From Strongylocentrotus droebachiensis (taxonomy: Eukaryota; Echinodermata; Echinoidea; Camarodonta; Strongylocentrotidae): DNA of 64,000 nucleotides. The position numbers and the translations under genes were made by a program. The DNA is taken from the NCBI GenBank assembly GCA_035222895.1, contig JAVYIG010002723.1, positions 1 through 64,000 of the forward strand, written 5' to 3'. This document shows, in pieces, positions 56,650-64,000 of the stretch; position 1 is the stretch's first letter, and every line of letters begins with the position of its first letter. The notes beneath the pieces are model-generated. The model made no database searches and was not told the origin of the DNA. It was given only the letters and a program-made list of their open reading frames with translations.

Positions 56650-57756
56650 ATGAACATCTCTCACAACAGCACCGATCTGGAAGTAGTGCCATTTCGTGAA
56701 AGACTGGTTGTGGCCTGTTTCTACATAGTGGTAGCAACATTTGGGACCTTCGGCAACGTGCTGGTCATCACTGCAATCGCGTTCTCCCGCAAGCTTCAGA
56801 ATCCCACCAATGCCTTCGTGCTAAGCCTTGGCTTCGCAGACCTGTTGGTATCCACTATGCAGCCTCTGCAGGTGGTTGGTCTCCTGGCCGAGCATGGCTG
56901 GCCCCTGACAGATCAGGTATGCGAGATGGCTGGATCAACCATCGTGATCTCCATAACAAGTAGCGTAATCACCCTTGCCATGATCTCGATTAATAGACAT
57001 TGCTTAATCACCAAGTCTCGCAAGGTCTATGAATCCATCTACCGAGGCCAGAACATCTTCCTCATGGTTCTCTTCTCCTGGCTTCTTCCAATCTGCGTGC
57101 TCATCATCCCCCAGGCTGCTGGGTATGGTCAACTCGGATACGACAGGTTCACTCACCTCTGTGCCTGGGACTTTGCGCATTCTCTAGCGAAGGTTTATCA
57201 GATTGTAGCGGCCATGATTGGAGTCATTTCCTACTCTATTATTCTCATCTGCTACTCTCTTATATACCTTCACCTCAAGAAGCACTCCTTATCTCTCCAG
57301 CGTCACTCCAGTAACCTTTCGTCCAACCGCATCGATAGGAAGGTTAGTGTCAACATCAAGATCACAAAGAACCTCTTCTATGTTGTCTGTGCCTACATGG
57401 TTTGCGTTGTACCCTACAGCTTATGTCTCATAGCCATATCTGAATCCAACATGCCGGCTCGTCACGCGTCTCTGTACCTTGCTCTCATCCTGGTGATGAA
57501 CAGTTGTGCCAATGTCATCATCTACGGACTAAAGCACCCGCATTTTCGAGTGGTCTTCAAGTGCATCATCACGTGCAATCTGACCAAGATTCCTTTGCCA
57601 TCAAAGTTCCTGAGACTTCTCTTGAAACAGAGTCCAGAGCCTCATGTGCCAGCTTCAGGAATACCATCAGATAGACCGGTCAACCTGACCAGCGATACTT
57701 GGAATTCACATAACTCATCCAAGAAGAAGAGATCAGATTCATATCTTTCACAATGA
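56650..57756 (+). CDS. Rhodopsin-class G protein-coupled receptor (GPCR-2), paralogue of GPCR-1
   Basis: A 368-residue class A receptor in one exon, expected in the plasma membrane; the ligand is unknown. Landmarks from this start: N-terminal glycosylation sequons NIS and NST (2-4, 6-8), TM1 GNVL (35-36), TM2 FADLL aspartate (64), TM3 cysteine (91), NRH in place of DRY (115-117), TM4 tryptophan (144), ECL2 LCAWDF cysteine (171), TM6 CVVP (252-255), TM7 NVIIY in place of NPxxY (288-292). About half the core matches GPCR-1 by eye, including SRKLQ, GWPL, QAAG and ITKNL, so the two are local paralogues 33 kb apart. The third loop is short and lacks GPCR-1's Lys/Glu insert. An in-frame ATG at 56623 would add nine residues, but CATGCAG at 56633-56639 looks like a splice acceptor, so 56650 is preferred. 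Confidence 0.93.
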   Translation: MNISHNSTDLEVVPFRERLVVACFYIVVATFGTFGNVLVITAIAFSRKLQNPTNAFVLSLGFADLLVSTMQPLQVVGLLAEHGWPLTDQVCEMAGSTIVISITSSVITLAMISINRHCLITKSRKVYESIYRGQNIFLMVLFSWLLPICVLIIPQAAGYGQLGYDRFTHLCAWDFAHSLAKVYQIVAAMIGVISYSIILICYSLIYLHLKKHSLSLQRHSSNLSSNRIDRKVSVNIKITKNLFYVVCAYMVCVVPYSLCLIAISESNMPARHASLYLALILVMNSCANVIIYGLKHPHFRVVFKCIITCNLTKIPLPSKFLRLLLKQSPEPHVPASGIPSDRPVNLTSDTWNSHNSSKKKRSDSYLSQ

Positions 57757-57923
57757 TATTCTCACATTGTGGGTTGAAGAAAATGAACGCTCTATGTATT
57801 AACTCTTCATTCACTGCTGACTGAAACCCTCACCTGTCACTGCTTGTACACGTTCCATATACTGCATGTGTGACAGAAGACGAAGGTTGCTGTCCAAGGT
57901 TATACATTAGTATATCAAAGCGG

Positions 57924-58250
57924 CTCTAGGACACCTACCCCCTGGACAACCACCCCCTGGGTAACCACCCTCTAGGACAACTAGCCCCTAGGGCAACCAC
58001 CCTCTACTAGTCTAGGACGACTGCCCCCCAGACAACTACATGTACGCCCCCAGACGACCACCCTCCAGGACAACTACCCCTAGACAACTACACCCACAAC
58101 AACCATCCTCTAAGACAACTACCCCCCGGACAACTATCCTAGGGGTAGTTGTCTGGGGGAGGGGGGGGGGGGGTAGTTGTCCTAGGAGGTAGTTGTCCTA
58201 AAGGGTGGTTATCCGGGGGATGGTTGTCCAGGGGGTAGTTTTCCGGATAC
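57924..58250. repeat. Palindromic minisatellite in the GPCR-2 3' UTR
   Basis: About a dozen ~15-16-bp units of the form GGACAACTACCCCCTA run on the plus strand to about 58138. The array then switches to the reverse complement (GGGGTAGTTGTCC) from 58141 to 58250, with a G-run at 58161-58173. It lies between the stop codon (57756) and the first AATAAA (58449), so it is probably transcribed in the mRNA. Confidence 0.9.
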
Positions 58251-58448
58251 GGATTAATTAAGCACACAAAGGGTTGTCAGGACATTTCTTACGTCAGTCT
58301 TGTGCTGAAGAAACCATGTACAGTGGACATTTATTTTCAGAGCTGTCTTTACCTGAATAAGGAGAATATTTTGATGATGATGATGAATACAGCTTTATGA
58401 AAAAGTAAATATTCATCTGATAAATTGATTTTATTGTCATAAGGATTA

Positions 58449-58454
58449 AATAAA
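58449..58454 (+). other. Polyadenylation signal candidate for GPCR-2
   Basis: AATAAA in ATTAAATAAAGC, 693 bp after the stop. Alternatives lie near 58689 and 59371. Confidence 0.45.
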
Positions 58455-59930
58455 GCTTATAAACATCAATGCGCTTCCTATATGAACAAATTTATGTACT
58501 TTATTTCTGGAAATCGGCATGCATTTAAAATGGACCGCAATGACTGCATCATCGATACTTATCTTTGACGGCCGAACATGGTTTATACTTTGTTAAAAAT
58601 TGTGGTTGGAGATTTTGAGTGATGGTTCATGCTAGATATTTCCTTTAAATTTAATGGTCTACATTCAAGAAATTTCATGTTATCAAAATAAATGAATTAC
58701 GACACCGCTGAACTTTATGATGCTTTTTAGAAAGTACATTGGAAGTCTGATAGAATTAACTACATCTTAAGCCGCAAATTATATGATTAAAGTACATTTT
58801 CATTGATGATAAAGTTTAATCAGGCTCATTTTGTAAGACTTTGAATGCAACTATTGATTTATAAGAATTTATAATGACAACATTGCCACTGCACACAAGT
58901 TCACTCTCCAGTTTATATTAAGAAGGTGCCTGGCAACATACATTTATTTCCATCAGTGTACAGTAAAAATGGAATACGACTCATGAACAATCACATTTAG
59001 CTCTCTCTAAAGAAAAAAATTGTTTGACTCTCTGTCCCTCTGCTAGGCCAAGTATAGACTTGAATTTGGCAACAGTGCTTCTGTTGTACTGCTCCTGTTC
59101 TGTTCATTTTCTCATTGTGTTTCTGTCTTGCCTTATTCACCCATACATTAATTTCTTCCGGTGATGGTTACGGTGAATCATAGATCTAAGTTTGTATGTT
59201 ACAGTACCGTTTCTTGCCAAATTTGCGGTAAAGTGGCTAAATTTGATATGTTCCATATTGAGGAGAATAAATTTAGCAAGTACTGTATGATGCAATGGTG
59301 TAATATATGAGAGCGATACACTTTCTTAAAACATTGGAAGAATTGTACATGTCTGTATAAATATGAACCAATAAATTACAGATTTTTAATAATTAAAGTT
59401 TATGTGTGATAGGGCCTCATTCGGCGATAAGAGGTGAAAATCTTTAATACTGAGAAGACATGTGCTTATTCACTAATGCACTCACAAACATATATTTTTG
59501 TATAATAACTGATACTGATAGCAGCACTGATAGCATCAATAAATATCAAAGAAAACATTCTTTTGAGATAAAATAATGCTGATTTAATGGGCATTTTGAG
59601 AAAGAAAAAACAAAGCGGATCACCCGTCTCTGTATTTCATAAACTGCTTAACAAAGAAATTTACTAAAATACTGACTACATGTATTTATTTTGTTTGGGA
59701 GTCAAAGTAAAACAGAGTAGTTTAGAAATTAAGCTCTATTGCTGATGCAAAGTTTTGGGAATACAGGCCCAGGTTCAATAATTTGCATTACTAGGTGCCA
59801 CGCTTGGCAATGCAATGGTAACATTCATACCAAGGCCTGAGACTGTAGCTCACCCAAATTGCAGAGGGATTTCCTTGTTCTCAATGAAAATACCAATGCC
59901 AAGTCTTGAGTTGATAGACTACTTTAATAC
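58455..59930. other. Intergenic, nothing recognised
   Basis: Unique AT-rich sequence. It may include a longer 3' UTR of GPCR-2. Confidence 0.45.
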
Positions 59931-60194
59931 TAGTGCTGTAACATCACGGATATCTTCAATTCCATTTAACCGCCAGTCAAAACCGGACAGTTTTCGGTTA
60001 AACGATTTAATATATATATTTTTTTTTATTTATTTATTTATTTTTTTATTTTTTGCCGACTCTGTCGGCAGCAAACCAGTTCCGCGTGAAAAAGCGGGAA
60101 GGACTTTCATTTAACTGCGAGGTGCATTTGAAGGCGCCGATTTGTGCTTGTGAACTTGTCACAAATAATAGTAACAATGTCGTTTTTAGAAGAA

Positions 60195-60385
60195 TGTGTA
60201 AGATCATTAATGTAAATTAAAAACAGTAGAGGACCTAGGATAGAACCTTGTGGTACTCCGTGTGTAAAAGTTGGATGAATTATTATTATAAACCTACATA
60301 TTGAGATCTATTACAAAGATTACTTTCAAACCAAGATGACAGACAAATTGGAGTGTAGATTGTTTCGGAGTGGTGAGTCAACACA
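60195..60385 (-). mobile_element. Non-LTR retrotransposon (LINE) reverse transcriptase fragment
   Basis: On the minus strand, GVPQGSILGPLLFLIYINDL (60200-60259) is the classic RT motif of LINEs. It is preceded by WFESNLCNRSQYVGL (60289-60333), the usual upstream W-F-x-S-x-L-x-N-R-x-Q block. The two lie in different frames with stops between them, and the YADD-type catalytic box is missing, so the piece is dead. The CR1/Jockey-like wording is an impression. Confidence 0.8.
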
Positions 60386-60388
60386 CAG

Positions 60389-60472
60389 ATTACTGAGCTG
60401 GGAGACATTGCCAGGCATAGTGCCAGGTGGAGGGGAATAAATCGAAACTTTAAAAAAAAAAAAAAAAAAAAA
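60389..60472 (+). mobile_element. A-tailed 80-bp retroposon-like segment, copy A
   Basis: TTACTGAGCTGGGAGACATT, GCCAGGCATAGTGCCAGGTG, GAGGGGAATAAATCGAAACT ends in TTTAAAA and a long A-run. Copy B is at 62511-62587. In this copy the A-tail points the opposite way from the adjacent LINE coding strand. Confidence 0.7.
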
Positions 60473-60591
60473 AAATAATAATAACAGAAAACGAAACCGT
60501 CCAATTGAAAACGGAATCCGCCATGGGCGGTCGGATACCGGGCGGTCGGATACCGGACGGTTAAACGTTTGACTACAGCACTATTTAATAC

Positions 60592-62070
60592 TTCCTGACT
60601 ACTCATGTCCTTCCAAGAGTCTACCTACACCAGATAACAAAACATGTTTGCAGTTATTTTTCAGTCTGGTAGACACCTGATACAGTCTGGTACTACCTGC
60701 ATGACCTGTACTTTATCCTGAGATGTGAGGGGCAAATGAAACTTGTTTTTCTTTTGTAATTTGACATAGGTAAGGTATACTAAAGATACCTACAAAAATC
60801 TGTAACCCCCAAACATTGAAACAAGAGAGGAAACTAGGGAAAGACTCCATCCATCCAGCAAGTTTCCTATGTTACATTGCATTTCCAAGTCACATATAAA
60901 CTCACACTGTTAATTTAAAAAACCCTAAAACATTTTTTTAAAGAACTGCAGTGAGATCTTTTCAAATGTCATTTGATTGTGACAGAAAAATTACCACTGA
61001 ACTACTACTTCAACAAAGAATTGAATAGGAATAGAAAAGAATTAGGCAGGGGGATTTTCATGGAAGAATAAATGAAAAATACAGTGGTTTCCGCTTTCCA
61101 TGACCAAGAATAATTGCAAGAACTATTATACTGTGCAGACAAATGAAGTGGCATCTCCTAAAATACCCAAACAGCTCTAAAGTGAGATTATTAAAGCTAC
61201 TTTAAAGGAAAAAGAACATGATTTTTAGATGAAACAAACAGAACATGACCATTGAAAAGAAGAAAAAAAATTGCTATCAAAATAGGTTTTGAAATAGGAT
61301 AAAAACAAATACAAATATTTCCATGACCCTGAAAAATGTGAATATCCCACATTTTTTAGTAAGATGTTCTAAAATCATTGATCAGCTACTTTGCAAAACA
61401 CCAACATTTGTTATCTTCTTTAACTCAAGGCAACTAGTCAGAATTAAAAACGAACAACACACATTTCCATGACCTTGGATCAGTATACTATTCTCCCTTT
61501 TAACTATTCATTAAAATGAGATCTCCCTAAAATATCTACAGGATTATCACTGATCAATTTTTTAACCACCTTCCTCCCACTCCCTGACCAAAAAGAAAGA
61601 AAAACAGATTTCTACAATAAGATTCACAAAGCATAATATAAACTCAATCCTTCCCTAGGTCTTGTAAACAATAAGATATAAAACATTTATACATGCCCAC
61701 ACGATTTAACTGATAATCTATTCAGGATATAGAAGTTTTGGAATATTCATGTGCAGAAATTCTTAATAAAGCACACACATACATGTAAGAACTCCTCAAC
61801 CATGATATAACACTAGTCTGCTGGCACAGACTCTCATTTGACACAATTCCCACAATTCCATAAATTTTTGAGCAGAGCCTAGCTCTGTCAGTCTCTGGCT
61901 GTGTCGAGAGCAGCATAAGTACAGAGCCTATGGCTATGGGGTGCATTAAACCGTGCATTTGACATAGTCTCTTAGCTCTGACACTCTGTGTTGGACTACG
62001 ACTCCTAAGTGTTTGTGCCTTCACACTATTAAATATATCACAATACTCACAATAGCATCAACTCACAATT
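60592..62070. other. Unique intergenic sequence
   Basis: AT-rich, no gene or element recognised. A weak internal similarity near 61890-61990 (AGCTCTGTCA / AGCTCTGACA) is not enough to call a repeat. Confidence 0.45.
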
Positions 62071-62148
62071 TGTCTGTTTAAAGCCAGAAGGGCATTATCT
62101 CTGTGTTAAAGTATATATTAGCAAAGCCCTTCTGGCTCCAAACAGATG
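62071..62148 (+). repeat. Dispersed palindrome, longest copy
   Basis: TTGTCTGTTTAAAGCCAGAA, GGGCATTATCTC faces AAGCCCTTCTGGCTCCAAAC, AGATGAA, extending the pairing to the outer CTGTTT/AAACAG. It defines the outer edges of the family. Confidence 0.7.
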
Positions 62149-62413
62149 AATTCTACTTCCCCCACATAGCCATGATTATAGGCTTGTATCTTACCTCAAT
62201 TTCCTTGCCGCCTACACACAACGTATGGCCTTCCTCCATACTATCTAGCTCAGATGGTCTGTATCCACTGCCTTTACCAATTCTATGGAAAAAATGAAGA
62301 AATGTATATTGTTTTAAAAAGTAGTGAATATTATCAATCATGGCATGCTGATTTGAGGCAACATTGAAAGGAATATACCTAAAAATACATCAGAAGTAAT
62401 ATGCCTTCACATG

Positions 62414-62587
62414 TTACCGTAATTAACGGTGTATAAACCGCACCTTTTTGCCGCCGAAAAAAATTCAAAGTCGGGGGTGCGGTTTATACACGGTACACCA
62501 AAAAAAAATTACTGAGCTGGGAGACATTGCCAGGCATAGCGCCAGGTGGAGGGGCATAAATCAATACTTTAAAAAAAAAAAAAAAAA

Positions 62588-62623
<36 letters not shown>

Positions 62624-62684
62624 GGCGAAAAAGAGGGGCGCGGTTAATACACGAGGGCGGTTTATACAACGTTAATTACGGTAA
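62414..62684. mobile_element. TIR MITE, ~271 bp, interrupted by an A-tailed insert
   Basis: The inverted ends are TTACCGTAATTAACGGTGTA, TAAACCGC and GCGGTTTATACAACGTTAAT, TACGGTAA. Inner GCGGTTTATACACGG is a further inverted repeat of the left end. The copy-B segment (62511-62587) and a long T-run sit in the middle. The superfamily is not assigned. Confidence 0.8.
62511..62587 (+). mobile_element. A-tailed 80-bp retroposon-like segment, copy B
   Basis: It matches copy A at 60389 at nearly every base up to CTTTAAAAAA, with changes such as TAGCGCC for TAGTGCC. Inserted within a different host element, so the shared piece moved independently of its flanks. Confidence 0.7.
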
Positions 62685-63752
62685 CTGAAAGTTGAAAATC
62701 AGCTTTTTTTCCAATGGGGTCCTAAGAATATAGTCATTGATGCTGGTGTATATTCTATTTCATTAATTTAATCATAATGCTTGAAATAATGAAATTACTG
62801 CAGTAAATAAGGAGAAATATAAACAAACTTGATATCCCCCACCCCCGTCCCCTAAAAATTAAAACAAAAAATGAAATGTTCACATCAGTTACTGGATTCT
62901 TTAAGGACTCAATTCTCGATTAATGTATTGAAATGGGAATAACTGTGAACATTTGATACAAGATTCTAGGTCTACTGTATTATTGATCAAGACTGTAGTC
63001 ATAGATACAGCGAGAGGGTCGAAATAATGCCTAGAGTCAATAGCTCTTTCTGTATGGACAACGCAAAAAACACAATAAAAAATTAAAAACACACAAAGTT
63101 TAACAATGGATACACACAACAAGACAAACAAACCAGGCAAACTGTTTTGTCTGTTAATATTCCTTAAAATTAATACATCTTTGCAGGCATGTTTTTTTAT
63201 GAGAATATCATTTTTCAAGGACACACGCACAGGGTGACGTACATACAAAACAAATTTGACTGTTTATCCATAGTTTGTTGTAGTTCACATAAATCGACAC
63301 TTAAAAAAAAAAGATAATTGTTTTTTGTTTTTTTTTTGAGATCAGGACAACGTTTGAGTAGTACCCTTACAAATATTTAATGTTTGTTTATCTCCAGAAC
63401 ATCATTCAGAGTCTGTGATGTACAATGTACATGTATAACTTTCTATGACATTTTTTTCTCAGGATAATGTACCTTGAAGGTATGCAATTCAATACACATG
63501 TGGTTTTAATGACTTGTAATCACATACTTTGCCTCCTGTTATCAAGTTCTACGTGTGTCCATACATGCATCTATCCTCTGGAGGGGGATTCCCTTTTTTT
63601 TCATGAAAATACTACAGGTACCAGCATCATGAAATGCCAACTAAATGCTTGATAAACAATTCACCACAATTTGTCTAAAACTAACCATACAGTATGTAAT
63701 TTTTTTAAATTTTTTTTAAAAATTAAATGTACTGCTTCCTGGGAGAAATTTC
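62685..63752. other. Intergenic, nothing recognised
   Basis: AT-rich unique sequence with short T- and A-runs. No coding frame with family features. Confidence 0.45.
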
Positions 63753-63913
63753 AATAGTTTGAACATATTTGTGGCTTACACCCAGTAAATAAGATCAATT
63801 GATCGATCTGTAAGATTCAAGGTTCCTAGATTTTTTCTGACTTGTTTTTAAATTACAGATCGATCAATCGATCTTATTTACCGGGTGTAAGCCACAAATA
63901 TGTTCAAACTATT
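63753..63913. mobile_element. Foldback element, ~60-bp arms
   Basis: AATAGTTTGAACATATTTGT, GGCTTACACCCAGTAAATAA, GATCAATTGATCGATCTGTA faces its near-perfect reverse complement at 63854-63913 (two mismatches), with a 40-bp loop. Probably a young foldback MITE; no clear target duplication. Confidence 0.85.
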
Positions 63914-64000
63914 AACTATATGTTCTACTGTTGAAATTTGTATGTGATTCTAAATACCATGCCTTACACTAGGCAAAACAAATAAACATGTCCTATGTCA

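Larger units (their letters stand above)
59931..60583. mobile_element. hAT element, non-autonomous, with exact 8-bp target duplication
   Basis: The ends TAGTGCTGTA and TACAGCACTA are inverted, and both flanks read TTTAATAC (59923-59930 and 60584-60591), a perfect 8-bp duplication diagnostic of hAT-type insertion. The inner right part has a repeated GGGCGGTCGGATACC. The middle carries a reverse transcriptase fragment and an A-tailed insert (60195-60472). No hAT transposase is seen. Confidence 0.88.

Overview
The window is AT-rich, intron- and repeat-dominated animal nuclear DNA. The best guess is a marine invertebrate deuterostome, most likely a sea urchin or other echinoderm. Reasons: two related rhodopsin-class GPCR genes, each with an uninterrupted coding exon; a DIRS-type tyrosine-recombinase retroelement; many short terminal-inverted-repeat elements, including one beginning CAGGCACGTAGCCA with an internal G-run; and long GA/TC microsatellites. 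The species call is inference. Only two genes can be supported with confidence: GPCR-1 (coding exon 22609-23811, +) and its paralogue GPCR-2 (56650-57756, +). Each starts just downstream of a good 3' splice acceptor, so each probably has at least one upstream non-coding exon. Candidate exons ending in GTGAGT (19276) and GTAAGT (54659) donors are proposed. Layout: 1-14.2 kb is gene-free, with MITEs, GA tracts and degenerate tandem arrays. 14.2-17.7 kb is a tandem repeat split by a hollow piggyBac-like element filled with a (TC)n tract. 18.3-18.8 kb is a hAT-like MITE. 19-24.3 kb is the GPCR-1 locus. 24.3-37 kb is mostly unique sequence with palindromes, LINE and SINE fragments. 37.0-42.8 kb is a nearly complete, apparently recent DIRS-family element on the minus strand with inverted termini and an internal complementary region. 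43-47 kb is a 25-bp tandem array invaded by two TTAA-flanked elements. 47.06-49.84 kb is a second hollow piggyBac-like element carrying a minisatellite array that reverses strand. 50-54 kb holds MITEs and unique sequence. 54.2-58.5 kb is the GPCR-2 locus, whose 3' UTR carries a large palindromic minisatellite. 58.5-64 kb holds nested hAT/LINE/A-tail insertions and foldbacks. The least explained signal is a roughly 75-bp imperfect palindrome, dispersed through the whole window in about ten full and several half copies. Two copies carry paired changes that keep the stem. A family of TTAA-flanked elements (967, 13378, 14915, 44642, 46345, 47058, 49999) is the second theme: one piggyBac-type target preference explains much of the mobile DNA here. 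Everything was read by eye. Family assignments for the smaller elements rest on terminal repeats and target duplications and not on database matches.
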